Source: Certhia americana
Lineage: Eukaryota; Chordata; Aves; Passeriformes; Certhiidae
Length of the DNA: 64,000 nt
Direction of reading: 5' to 3'
Assembly (NCBI GenBank): GCA_018697195.1
Contig: CM031857.1
Coordinates: 65,056,151 to 65,120,150 of the forward strand
Within the stretch, counting starts at the first letter, position 1. Every line of letters begins with the position of its first letter. The notes beneath the pieces are model-generated. The model worked only from the letters and a program-made list of their open reading frames with translations. It was not told the DNA's origin and did no database searches. Below are positions 37,101 to 48,758 of the stretch, one piece after another. The translations under genes were made by a program, and so were the position numbers.

Positions 37101-37944
37101 ATTATTAGAGAAATTTATTTTCCTAAATGAAAACAGGGGAAATAGTGCATTTAAGTACACAGGTATTTTATTAAAGACATGGGTGAATATATATTTTTAT
37201 TTTCAAACTCATTTTCCTCTTTGTTTTTGGCTTTTACTTTTCATTTGGAAAAAAAAAAAAAGGTAAAAGGAAAAAAGGAAAAAGATGATTGACCTCTAGT
37301 GCTATCTTTTCAGGTAATCTTTGCTCAACTTATGAGGTACACTTCATAAACTTCACATAAACATTATGTAAGGAAGCTTAATGAAGAAGGAGGGAATATA
37401 TGGAAGAATAATATGCACTTTAATAAATCATGCATCCTTGTGCTATTTAAATGTTTCTTCAAGGTTGATTGAAACTTTAACCTCAGTCTCAATAAAGAAG
37501 AAAAGCTTCAAATTTGCCAGACCTTGAATTTTTACAACAGTACGTTGAATTATGCAGTGATCAGTCAATTATTCATCTCTCCCAGATCGAGATGGCTGTG
37601 CTTTGAAAAGCATGCAAAAATGGGGCTACAGAATGTGATGCTGTGTCAACACATTTCACTCAGAATTGCTTACAAGACAAATTTTTGTTTCAACATTGAT
37701 TCTAGTTTTCTTGATGTTTGCTTCTAATAAGGTACCTGTTACAAATCAATTTGGGTTTGCATGCTTTAGTTTCTGATGCAGGATGATGTTGAAATGACAT
37801 TACTCTGTTTTCCATAGATTTCTACAACTATTTCAGAATAGACAACTATGCACTGAGGGAATCTAAGCACAGAACCCTTTGGAAAAGTTGTTTGGAGTTG
37901 ATGGAAAAAGCAACTTGCCAAGAAATGACAAATTTGGTCGCCTT
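31166..37944. other. AT-rich intergenic or intronic DNA, no gene seen
   Basis: About 6.8 kb without recognised genes or transposons. It includes a 27-base A run (33096-33122), a GT/GGGT-rich tract (33611-33642) and A runs at 35155-35171 and near 35529 and 37250. Reading frames of 107 codons or less cover low-complexity or random sequence. Confidence 0.6.
33611..33642. repeat. GT/GGGTGT simple repeat
   Basis: A (GT)4 run followed by three GTGTGG-type hexamers. Read on either strand it yields only low-complexity peptides. Confidence 0.9.
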
Positions 37945-39118
37945 CTAAAACAGTGTTTACAGTGTTGGAGGATAAGAGAAAAGCAACTGACACCATCTAC
38001 CTCACTTTGTGCAAAGCATTTGACACAGTACCACACAACATCCTTGTCTCTAAATTGGAGAGACTTGGATTTGACAGATGGATGACTCAATGGATAAGGA
38101 ATTGGCTGAATGGTCACACTCAAAGAGTTGTAGCCAACAGCTCAATGTCCAAGTGGAGACTAGTGACAAGTGATGTTCCAGTGGCAGGACCAGCACTGTT
38201 TAATATCTTTGCCAGCAGCATAGGCAGTAGGATCAGATGCACCCTTAGCAAGTTTGCTGATGGCACCAAAGTGTGTGGTGCTGTCAACACTCTGGAGGGC
38301 AGAGATACTATCAGAGGAACCTCGACAGGCTTGAGAGGTAGGCCTGTGTGAACCTAATGTCTGAAGTTCAATATGGCCAAGTGCAGTGTCCTGCATCTGA
38401 GTCAGAGCAATCCCAAGCACAGATGCAGCCTGGACAGAGAACAGATTGAGAACAGCCCTGAGGAGGAGTATGAGGGGACCTTCTTGGGGTGTCCATTGAT
38501 GAGAAGCTCAATAATAGCCATCAATGAGAGCTCACAGCCCAGAAAGCCGACTGTGTCCTAGGCTGTATCAAAAGAAGTATGGCCAGCAGGCTGAGAATCT
38601 TTACCCTGCTCTCATGAGACCACAACATGAGTACCACAGCCATCTCTGGGCTCTCCATCCCAATGTGAGAAGACATGGATATATTGGAGCAACTCCAGAT
38701 GAGGGCTAGAAGAATGAAGAATGTCAGGAGGATGAAGAACTAATCCTGAGACAGTTGGTGTTCAGCCTGGAGACAAGAAGGCTTCTTCTAGGAGATTTTC
38801 AGTACCTGAAAGTGGCCTACAAGAAGGCTGGAGAGGGGCTTTTTATAAGGATATGTAGGGATAGGACAAGGGGAAATGGCTTTAAACTGAAAGAGGGTAG
38901 GTTTATGTTAGACATTAGGAAGAAATTCTTTAATGTGATAGTGGAGACATACTAGAATTGATTGCTCAGAGAAGTTGTGTATTCCCCATCCATGGAAATG
39001 TTCAATGCAGGTTGAATGAGACTTTGAACAACCTCATCTTGTTCCTGTTTAAGGCAGAGGGAACTGCCAGTTGGAAGATCTCTTCCAACCCAAAACATTC
39101 TATGTTTTTATGATTTTA
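37945..39118 (+). mobile_element. CR1 LINE, sense, 5'-truncated with inactivated reverse transcriptase
   Basis: The plus-strand translation from 37953 shows the CR1 reverse-transcriptase core: KAFDTVPHNILVSKLERLG, then the thumb-side words NWLNGHTQRVVANSS and PALFNIF, then LSKFADGTK. The catalytic FADD box reads FADG because the second aspartate codon is GGC (38262-38264), so the enzyme would be inactive. In-frame stops follow at 38349, and at least two frame changes separate the later parts. The C-terminal words GEGLFIRICRDRTRGNGFKLKEGRF and LDIRKKFF lie in another frame at 38755-38955. The 3' tail ends near 39118 with the CR1 terminal pattern 'attctatg...tgattttat'. The 5' end is truncated within ORF2, as is typical for CR1. 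This is a dead copy. Confidence 0.92.
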
Positions 39119-40039
39119 TAATCCCTTTATTCTTTCTGTAGTAAACAGAGAAAGTGAAAATGTTTCCATGCTAAACTGTTGATTGAAGGGACCAGTCTCT
39201 TCCATCAGTAACAGCTGGCCAATTAAGATGGTTGGTCAGTTAGCATACACTGTCTGTATTTTCTAGGAAAAAAAGGAAAGACAAAACATGCTATAATCAA
39301 GATAGTATTCAAATAAAAACAACAAATAGACCAAATGAGCAAAAATCTCTATTTTTATTTTGAGTAACAAGAGGAATCATTAACTCAACTTTTAAAAAAA
39401 CAGCTAAAAATTAATTAACATGCTCAAATACAGGACTCTAGCATGAGGTAAAATACCCTTGGTATTTTTTTTATACCAGGTATTTTCTTTACCTCCAGCT
39501 GCCACTGCAGAAACACACAGGTCTCCTGTGGTTTTCCTGTTGTATAAGCCAGACTTTTGCTGAGATCTCAGAAACATTTGGACATACAGAAGAAAATTAG
39601 GCATCTCTGTTCAGCCAAGTGTCTTTACAAAATCTGTGGACTCCACTATATATAAAAGATCCAGCTACGAGGAAATGCATGTAAGGCACAGGCATTACAT
39701 TACCATGGCCAGAAACGCCGATTTTCAGACTTGCAGAGAGGCATGAACATTCCATTTGCTTTTACATTATCTTTAGTTACAACAACAACAAAAAAAATCA
39801 ACTGTATCATAACTAGCAACAATTTAAATATTTTATTACCTGAAAAATTTGTAATTACGTTGTGTTGTCTGCTAAAAACGAGTAAAAGTTGGTAGAAATA
39901 TTTTATTTCCTGACTTTCCCAATGACATCCTCTGAAATTTTGACCTTCTCTAGTAGTAAGAAGAAAATATCTTACTATTCCTCATGCATAAGAATGATCA
40001 AATACCTTGATATTTGCATAGAATTGAATTGAAGGATAC
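39119..40039. other. AT-rich intergenic DNA, no gene seen
   Basis: About 900 bases between the CR1 copy and a GC-rich island. Nothing is recognised. Confidence 0.6.
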
Positions 40040-40400
40040 TTTACATCCAAGATCACCCAGGTGCTGCTTGTGTTGGCAGCTGGGTGTTTCCCCATGGGGT
40101 CCATTAGGGCCAAGAGCAAGGCAGCCAGGGGCAGAATAGCAGCCACAGGCATCGGGCACCTCAGTGGGGCTGGGAATGGGACAAGGCTGAGCTGGGATGT
40201 GGGTCGTGTGTAGGGCCAACTCAGAGGGCCCCATGGCCAGGGAGGGCAGGGATGGGGGGAGCTGGAGATCAGCCCTGCTGTGGCATTTCTGGGGTAGACA
40301 GCCCTGGAGGGCTTAAGCAGGGACCCGAGACATGAGCAGCAGGTGGGGAACACTGGAGGGGCTGGGCAGGGACAGACAGGGCTGGTAGTGCCCTCAGGTA
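40040..40400. other. GC-rich island of unknown origin
   Basis: About 360 bases clearly richer in G and C than the AT-rich DNA on both sides, with a purine-rich plus strand made of repeated GGGCAGG/GGGGCTGG-like words. CpG dinucleotides are scarce, so it is not a classical CpG island. Two overlapping minus-strand frames (123 codons at 39982-40353 and 78 codons at 39998-40234) are proline- and leucine-rich with no domain I know. Possible explanations are an old GC-rich transposon or LTR, a retrocopy fragment, or a lone exon; I cannot choose among them. Confidence 0.5.
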
Positions 40401-43019
40401 GTGCTCTAATGATTATTCTGATGATTTCTGGAATCAGTACCTAGTTTTCCTAATCTCCTTACCTCTCCTTACAATAATTTAACTTTCTATTTGAAACTTC
40501 CTAATTCTGTTGTAGCTGTGCGAATTCTGAGCAGGTGATGTACACAGAAAATAGTCTCTTCAGGACTACTTTTTCTTACTTAAAACTTTTCTTGTTTACT
40601 TGTACTTTTACATGTTATTAGTATGATTATTGTTATCATTTCAATTTTGTTGTTGCTGCTAGCTTACTTACTTTCACAGGCACTGTAAGTTCCAGTGCAC
40701 TAAGGTCTGTCCACTGAAAGTGCTTTAACTGCCTCTGTGTACTTGCAGTGAAAATGAAGCCACAGCATGGATACAGAAGGAGAAACACTTGGAAACACAA
40801 ACGAACATTTCCTAAGCATCTCAGTCATCCACTGGACTACACAATTCCAAGCTTTTGACAAAAATTACCAAAAAGAAAAATGTCCAGCAGAAATTTGTGA
40901 GAGAACCATAAAGAGACTTTACAAGTAAAGCACACTTTATAGCAATTTCCTTCCAGGTGTGAGAGATGGATGGGAAAAAATAAAGAATCATTTGTACAAA
41001 AATTTTCAAAAGGGAACAATAGAAAATGGGTTGCTCAGAGGAAGGGGTAGATTTTCTGTTTTAACTGTACTGACTTAGGTTCACACCCGAAGACACTCAA
41101 GCTTGGACAGAAGGCATTGCATTTGTCTAATTGAATTTGGACATCAACAGGTATAGACATCTACAAGATAGATGTTCTCTACTGGTGAGAAGACCACTTT
41201 GTATCTTCTTAACACAGAAAAGAAGAGTCCTACCTTTGAACAGCCTGTTTTTTTCCACTGACTAATGTAGTTGATTATGTCACATTCTGCAGATATAAAA
41301 AATTTGGACAGAGAAATCCAATTAAAAAAGCCTGGAGTGAAACAGAGAAATTTTGATTATATTTAGACTTCCAAGTGATTTCTCTTCTAGGTGATTTCTC
41401 AAGATCACAGAGCTAGGGAACAAAAATAAGGCAAAGCCACCCTCAGAGCCCAAAAAGAAATTTTAGGTGAAATAAGGGGTTTCTCAAGGGTACAGCTACA
41501 GTATTAATTGGGGCAAGCATTTCTGCAAGTCTGAGAGGACTTCACTATATCTGTTAGTACCTGCAACTCACTCAGCAGTATTAATTTGGGGCAAAAGCCT
41601 CATGAATAGCCTTGAATATTCCTAGTTAGATCTTTTGAACAATTCACTCAGAAAGAAAAAAAAAAAAGAAAAAAAGAAAAGAAGCAAACAAACAAACACA
41701 AACAACCCACAAAAAAACAGCCTTCAACAACTCAAGGAAGAAGAACCAGGATGAATTTAAGCTTTGATCTTCCAAAAACTAATTGCATGAGAGAGGGGAA
41801 AACTAAAAGCATGAAAGGAGGAAATGTGACTATTTCCACTGAAGTCAGTAGTGGGAATTATGCATACAAGTTAAAAAAAGACCATAAATGTCAATCACCA
41901 GGTTATGTTCACCTTCATCGATCTAGGCTCATCCCTTGAGGTTTTGTCCTTAAAAAATCATGGGTCTGGGGCCCTGCATCATAAACTTTATCTAGTAATC
42001 ATAACTTTTTTAATCATGTTTATATGTTTTGCAACATTGGAACACCTGGTACATGGAATTTAACAGAAATTAAAATACAAACACTTATTCCTTTAAATTC
42101 TTTTTGGGAGAAGAGCTTCTTATTTCTTTGAAAAATATATAAACTGACAGTATTTTGGAGCAAGTGTTCTTCACTGCTCAAAAGAGCTATGCTCATCCTT
42201 CTTTATCCTCTTTAGAGGATATCTAGTACTATCAAAGAAATTTCAGTTTCAGCTTTAAAAATCCTCTCAGTACCAAAGTCCTATTAACTCATGAAGCATT
42301 AGACTTCTTGCTCCATAACCTATGGATTCAATTTATGTCACCCCTTAGCCTATCTAGCAGGATTTGGTTTCTTTTTTTGGGTCATGGAAAGTGTGTGCCA
42401 GTCCAGGAGTTTGTTTAACAGGTCCTTGTGCTGTCTAATGGACTAAGAGAATGATCATCATTGTTAGGGGCACAGGAGACTGAGCTGCATGATACACACT
42501 GTTAGTCTGATACACTCTCTGATGACAGTCTATGGTTCACCAGCTTGGTTAAACAGCACATCAGCAGCAGTGATGGGTGATCAATCTCATTCCCTTTAGA
42601 ATTGCTCCCAAAAGTGTCATTATTGAGATATAAATCCAGGAAATGCAATCAGAAGGAATCATCAGACCTTTTGTTTAAGTTCAGAACTAAAATGAAGAGA
42701 GATAGGGTACTTTAATTGCTTTTATTTGCTCTATTTATGTATGCCAATTATGGGAAAAGCAGAAATATAAGTTCATCCTGTAACTGTTTTGTGGTCCTAC
42801 TGTGAGGCATGATACAGGTACATTATATAAAGTTACTAGACATTTCCAAATGCTTTCAACAACAGCTTCATTTTTTTCATCCTTTGTGAATTATGGATAT
42901 CACTTTTTGCTTACAGGCACAGGATCCAGTTGTGCAATTGTTTAGTGTGCTGAAAATTTGAAAATTGCATTACCCTACATAACTGACATGACAACCTAGC
43001 CACAAAAACAATGTAAACC
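40401..43019. other. AT-rich intergenic or intronic DNA, no gene seen
   Basis: About 2.6 kb of AT-rich DNA. It includes an A-rich (AAAG, CAAA) low-complexity tract at 41651-41718. No gene or transposon is recognised. Confidence 0.6.
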
Positions 43020-43510
43020 AGGGTGACAAAACCTGGGCTAGAGTAAGGCCAGATGTGAATACAGACTGGGAGAGGAGTGACTGGAGCCCAGCCCTACAGA
43101 AAGGCATCTAGGGGTGCTGGTCGATGGCAAGATCAATAGGAGCCACCAGTGTGCCCTGGCAGCCAGCAGGGCAAAATGCATCACAGGCTGCAGCAAACAC
43201 AGCATTAGCAGGCAGTCAAAAGAGGGAATTGTCCTGCTGTAGTCGATTTTTGTGCAGTCTCACCTGCAGTCTTGCATGCAGTTTAGGGCCCCACAATTAA
43301 AAAAGGACGGAAGGTATTCAAAGGCATCCAGAGAAGGGCAACAAAGGTGGTGAAAGAGCTGGAAGGAATGTCCTGTGAAGAGCAGCTGAGGACTTCGAGC
43401 TTGTCTAATTTGGAGAAAGGAAGCTGAGGTGCAATTACATTGCTCTCTACAGCTTGCTGAGAGAGGGAGAGAGCGAGGGAGGTGCTGAGCTCATTCTATC
43501 TGGGCATGAG
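43020..43510 (+). mobile_element. CR1 LINE fragment, sense, truncated at both ends
   Basis: Successive CR1 ORF2 landmarks are visible on the plus strand: 'ggagaggagtgactgga', 'taggggtgctggtcgat', 'gtgccctggcagccagcag', 'tttagggccccacaatta', 'gagaagggcaacaaaggtgg' and 'cagctgaggactt'. The segment corresponds to the C-terminal third of ORF2, downstream of the catalytic core. It lacks the 3' UTR and terminal repeat, ending in a GAGA-rich stretch near 43500, about 180 bp before the large satellite. Stops and frameshifts abolish coding. Confidence 0.85.
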
Positions 43511-43690
43511 TATAGAACTTGTGGAATATTCCAAAGCTGCACCAGGAATAGTCCAAAATCACACCTTCCTAGACTTGTTCCAACTTTAAATGATATTTGG
43601 ATAATGACCTTAAAAATATGTTTTTAAATTTTTATCATCTCTGCGTGGTCAGCAGGCTGTAGTAGATTAGCCAGATTCCTCCACCTGAAT

Positions 43691-44960
43691 CTCCCTTCCC
43701 ATTCCCGTTCCCTTCCCTTCCCTTCCCTTCCCTCCCTTCCCTTCCCTTCCCTTCCCCTTCCCTTCCTTCCTTCCCCTCCCTTCCCTTCCCTTCCCTTCCT
43801 CCCTTCCCTTCCCTTCCCTTCACCTTCCCTTCCTCCCTTCCTTCCCTGCCCTTCCTTCCCCTTCCCTTCCTTTCCCTTCCCTTTCCCTTCCCTTCCTTCC
43901 CTTCCCTTCCCTCCCTCCCTTCACCTCCCTTCCCTTCCCTCCCTTCCTTCCCTGAACTGTCCCTTCCCTTCCCTTCCCTACGTCCCTTTCCCTTCCCTGA
44001 ACTTACCCTTCCCTTCCCTTCCCTGAACTTCCCCTTCCCTCCCTCCCTTCCTAACTCCTTCCCTTCCCTCCCTTCCTTCCCTCCTTACCCTTCCCTTCCC
44101 TCCTTCCCGTCCCTTCCCTTCCTTTCCCTTCCCTTCCCTTCCCTTTCCTTTCCTTCCCTCCCTCCCGTTCCCGTCCGCTTCCTTCCCCTTCCCTTCCTTC
44201 CCTTCCCCTTCCCTTCCCTTACCGTCCCGTCCTCCCTTCCTCCCTTCCTTCCCTTCCCTTCCCTTCCCTTGCCCTTCCCGTTCCCTTTCCCTTCCCTTCC
44301 CTTCCTTCCCTTCCCTTTCCTGTCCCTTCCCTTCCCTTCCACCTGAACTTCCCTGACTCCCTGAACTTCCCTGCCCCTTCCGTAACTTCCCTTCCCTTCC
44401 CTGAACTTCCTTCCCTGAACTTCCCTTCCTGAACTTCCCTTCCCCCTGAACTTCCCTTCCCTTTCCCTTCCCTGAACTTTCCCCTTCCCTTCCCCTTCCC
44501 TTCCATTCCCTTCCCTTCCTTCCCTTCCCGTTCCTTCCCTTCCCTTCCCTTCCCTTCCCTTCCCTTTCCCTTCCCTTCCCTTCCCTTCCTCCCTTCCCTT
44601 CCCTTCCCCCCGTCCCTTCCCTTCCCGCCCTTCCCTTCCTTCCCTTTCCCGTCCCTTCCCTTCCCTTTCCCTTCCCTGCTTCCCTTACTTCCTGAACTTC
44701 CCTGAACTTCCTGAACTTCCCTGAACTTCCCGAACTTCCCTTCCCTACTTCCCTGAACTTCCCTTCCTGAACGTCCCCGTTCCCTGAACTTTCCCTGAAC
44801 TCCCTGAACTTCCCTGAACGTCCCTGAACTCCTGACTTCCCTTCCCTGAACTTCCCTTCCCTGACTCCCGAACTTCCCTGAACTTCCCTGAACTTGCCCC
44901 CTGAACTCCCTTCCTGACCTTCTCTGAACTTCCCTAACTTCCCCTGAACTTCCTTCCTTC
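43691..44960. repeat. Large TTCCC / TTCCCTGAAC satellite array 1
   Basis: About 1.27 kb of TTCCC pentamers with many length variants (TTCC, TTTCCC, CCCTCCC). TTCCCTGAAC decamers concentrate in the right part (about 44340-44955). The minus strand is (GGGAA)n and carries long Arg-Glu-Gly-Lys frames (up to 347 codons) that are pure repeat artefacts. Its right edge joins the unique segment starting near 44961, and array 2 shows the same right junction. The irregularity of units may be partly sequencing error. Confidence 0.95.
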
Positions 44961-47514
44961 CCTTTTTAAATTTTTGTTTTAGATTACCAAAATGGCAGAT
45001 TTTTTCCCCAACATAATCCACCTCCAGTATATAATCTGATAATATTTCTCATGTTGTCACATTTAAAAAATTACAAACTAAATCTTGAAAGAATCAAAAA
45101 TTAGTTTTCAGCTCTTTCAAGGGCAAAACTCCAAACCCAAAACCAAATAGTTTTGACATTTACTATTGAGTATAATTATTCTGCCCAAACACTTTATCCT
45201 GGCAATGTCAGAACCACTATTACATCATAAGGTTAAGAAATGTTAAAATGGTATTTTTAACATATCATTCCTCAATAGTTATATCCTTCTGAACCTGTTC
45301 TGATCATGTTCAGAAAGCTGTTTAAAATCATTGTATCTTTGAAATTAAGGCGACTTGCCTATGCAGTAATTTTTTTGGTCTGGTTTTTAGTTTGGTGTAA
45401 TTTTTTTTTTCTTTTCCCTTTTTTTTCTGAAATTCGCTTTTTATTTATTTCATATCAGCTTCAGTTTAAACATCCAAACAGTCAAGTCATTCCGTTTTGC
45501 CCATATTTCATGGAGATCTAAATTGTCACTCTGTTGGACATTATATATGTGACTTACATAGTATGAACATGTTGTCCTTTTTGAGCACTGCTTAAATTAG
45601 AAGATCTTCCCATGACTCCTAGTGGCAGCAGCCAGGAAATCCTTTAACCTTTTTCCCAGCACTTTAGAAGGATATTACAGTCCCACGCAGAGGCATGTCA
45701 TAGGGGCCTTGGTGGAGCCCCATGCAAAAGAATAGGCGGCGAACGAGGAAGCGGATCAAAGGTCCCAGAGAAGAGACAGGATATTAGCATAATGGCAACA
45801 GAACACTGCACACACCAAAGAGGACTTGCTCTCGCTTTAAAAACTGGACTGTCTGGTGGTATTTTGTGCTTTTTTAACCCAATGTTTGATAAACCTATTT
45901 GCAAGATCTCCGTCATATCACAACATTCACAGACTACACAGTAGCACTTTTGCAATACAGTTTGTGATTTTGCTGAAGCTCCATGGCCTGCATAAGAAAT
46001 AATTGGTAATTTGGAGGCATAAATATATATATGCATTTTCTGACACAATCTCTACCCCTATTGAATAAATGTTGAAATAATAATAAAAACTGGGTAGCCA
46101 TCTTAATCATATTATTTCTTTTTAACAAAAACCCCCCAAAACCCAAAAACCTAAAAGAAAACAAAAAAGGTGTTATTACAATAAAATCAAGGGTCGGATA
46201 GAAACTCTTCACAGTATATTCAGTATAAGCATACACGCCCTTGTAATTTGAAACTGGAGTAAGATTTGAGTAGGACAAATTTCTAGTTTGAAATCCCACA
46301 TCCAAGTAAGCTTTTCCAAGATTCATTTTATTGTGCCATGCGTTTTACCATTATATATTATTTTATGCTCTTTCTAACCCTGATTCGGAATGAAAGCAGC
46401 TACCAATAGCATCTGCTTTGTGATGAAGAATGGCAAAATATTTTCTATCCTAACAATTATAATTCCTGTCATACGCAGGAATCAATTCTCCCAATATGAC
46501 TGATAAAAATGGTCATACACTTCTCATCACATACCAACACTTCTCAGAAGCTTCTTTCTGTAGAAAAAAAAATGACTATATGCCATTGCAATGCTTAACG
46601 GCTTCTGAATGCCAGAGATTATGTAAAATTCCGCACTGTCAAGCACAGGCACTGATTCAAACAAGGCTTTTTGGCTTGACCTGCAATTTTTTACTCTGTT
46701 TTTATTTTGAATCATAAACAATTTTGGTAAATATTCGCAAAGACTATGTACCTAAGCGAGATACATCTCTCACTACTTGTTTCCAGGCTGTTCCCATTCT
46801 GTTATTGTATTGTAACACTTCAAGCCATCAAACTTTAGTAGTTTAGGCAAATTATCACTCAGTTTTTATGCTGTCCAAATTTAAAAGATAAGGGACGACT
46901 GCAACAAAATTATGAAGTAAATGGAATTGCTCATTCACAAAATTTCCCAATATTAGAAAACATTCTACTTGGTGTTAGAGGCTTTTAGATTACTTTAGTC
47001 CAGTAGAAACTAAATATTATTATTTTTCTCCAGTCACGGGAAATGCTGAAGATGTTGATTTTTGTTTTTGTTTTTAACAATTATGGCCTGAACTTTTTCA
47101 ATAAGAAGGCAATGATGCGCTTTTTCGATAGCTCTTCCTTGTAACATGTATATAAATTACACATGAACTGAATATGTTCCCCGGACACAACTAAGAATCT
47201 TTTTGTTTTACTCTTAGATATAGTTTTAGCAAGTTCTGTGCAACTCAGCCCCTTCAGAGATATAGAATAGCCTCTACAGACAATAATTTTGGATTCATTT
47301 TTTGGTTGTTATTCTGTCCTCATATCTTCAAACAACTACACTTGAAATCCCTATCCCTCGGGAGATATTTGTTTGCTTTTTGGTGAAATTTAAGGCACTC
47401 GTTTTTAATGAAAATACTCTCCCATCAAGTGGTTCACGAAGAAGTGGAAAAAGTGCAAACATTTTTTTTTACAAAGTTTTTGGTTTCCCTGAAGATAACC
47501 CCTTCTAATTTGGA
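44961..47514. repeat. Duplicated unique segment, copy 1
   Basis: This 2.55-kb non-repetitive segment reappears almost entirely at 48759-51330 in the same orientation. Shared landmarks, copy 1 then copy 2: 'gttctgatcatgttcagaaa' (45297; 49098), 'ggcatgtcataggggccttg' (45691; 49486) and 'ccctgaagataac' (47487; 51301). Differences are mostly 1-3 base indels spread evenly, plus a roughly 25-base stretch near 45735-45760 present only here. Several CpGs in copy 1 coincide with single-base losses relative to copy 2, as expected of read errors. The frames in it (up to 130 codons, minus, 45934-46326) are not preserved in copy 2, so I call no gene. Confidence 0.93.
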
Positions 47515-47520
47515 AGCCCT

Positions 47521-48758
47521 GCCCTTCCTTCTGCCCTTTACATTCCCTTCCCTCCCTTCCCTCCCTTTCCACTTCCCTTCACTCCCTTCCCATCCCTTCC
47601 CTTACCTTCCCTTACCGTCCATTCCCTTCCCTTCCCTTCCTTCCCTTCCCTTCCCTTCCCTTCCCTTCCCTTTCCCCTTCCATTCCAATTCCCTTACCTC
47701 CCTTCCGCCCTTCCTTGCCCATTACATCCCTTCCTGAACTTCCTTCCAATTCCTCCCGAACTTCCCTTCCCTTATCCTAACTCCGGAAATTCCATTCACT
47801 TCCCTTCCCTGAACTTCCTTCCTTCCTTCACTGAAATGACTCTCCCATTCAATTACCTTCCTTCATGCACTTCCTTCCCTTTCCCTTCCCCCTGTCCACT
47901 TTCCCTCCCTTCCCTCCTTTCCATTCCCTGCCATGACCGACATGAACGTCCCTGCCCTGCCCGTCACTTCCATTCCCTTCCCTGCCATTTCCCTTCCATA
48001 CCTTGCCCGACCTTGACATTTCTTGACATGTACACTTTCTTCCCGTACCTTACCTCCCTTCCCTGCACTTACACTTCAATGCCCTTACCTTCCCTTCCCC
48101 TTCCATTGCCCTTCCCTTCCATGCCCTTCCCTTCCCTGAACTTCCCTAACTTCCCGGAATTCCCTTCCCGTCCCTGAAATTCCCTTACCTTCCTGAACTT
48201 CCCATTACCGAACTTCCATTCCCTGAACTTCCCTGCCCTGAACTTCCCTTCCCTCCCTTCCCGAACTTCCCTCCCATTCCCTTACCGTCCCTTCCCTTCC
48301 CTTACCTTCCCCCTTCCCGTCCCTTTCCCGTTACCTTCCAGTCCCTTCCCCTCCCCTTCACTTCCTGCCATTCCCCTTCAATTCCCTTCCCTTCACTTCC
48401 CCTTTCCCTTCCCTTCCCTTCCCTTCCCTTGCCCTTCCTTCCTCTTTCCCTTCCCTTCCATTCCCTGCCCTTCAAGAATTCCTGAAACTTCCCTGAACTT
48501 CATGAACTCACGAACTTCCCTGAATTCCCTGAACTTCCTTCCCTGAATTCCCTGAAACTTCCCTTCCTGAACTTCCCTTCCCTGAACGTCCCTGAAAACT
48601 TCCCGGAACTTCACTGAAACTTCCCTGAACTTCCTTGAACTTCCCTTCCCTGAACTCCCTCCCTGAACTTCCCTGAACTTCCCTGAACTACCTGAACTTC
48701 CTGATCCTTCATGAACTTCTCTGGACTTCCCTGCAACTGCCCTGAAGCCCTTTCCTTC
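47521..48758. repeat. Large TTCCC / TTCCCTGAAC satellite array 2
   Basis: About 1.24 kb with the same layout as array 1: mostly pentamers on the left and TTCCCTGAAC decamers on the right (about 48475-48745). It starts directly where unique copy 1 ends and ends at the same 'ccttcccttttt' junction into copy 2. It holds more sporadic A substitutions than array 1. The long frames on both strands are repeat artefacts. Confidence 0.95.

Noticed and set aside
43691..44960. Heat-shock elements or human satellite III-like function in the TTCCC/TGAAC array
   Set aside because: Heat-shock elements need TTC and GAA two bases apart; here they are three and one base apart, and the unit differs from GGAAT.
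43978..45021. A 347-codon minus-strand frame rich in Arg-Glu-Gly-Lys, and similar frames in array 2
   Set aside because: They are translations of the (GGGAA)n satellite; the pentamer rarely makes stop codons, and reading frame carries no information.
45934..46326. 130-codon frame in duplicated segment copy 1 as a gene
   Set aside because: The frame is broken in copy 2, and differences between the copies are frame-disrupting indels, so there is no sign of coding constraint.
43691..48758. CRISPR array
   Set aside because: Units are 5 or 10 bases with no spacers; the DNA is eukaryotic satellite.
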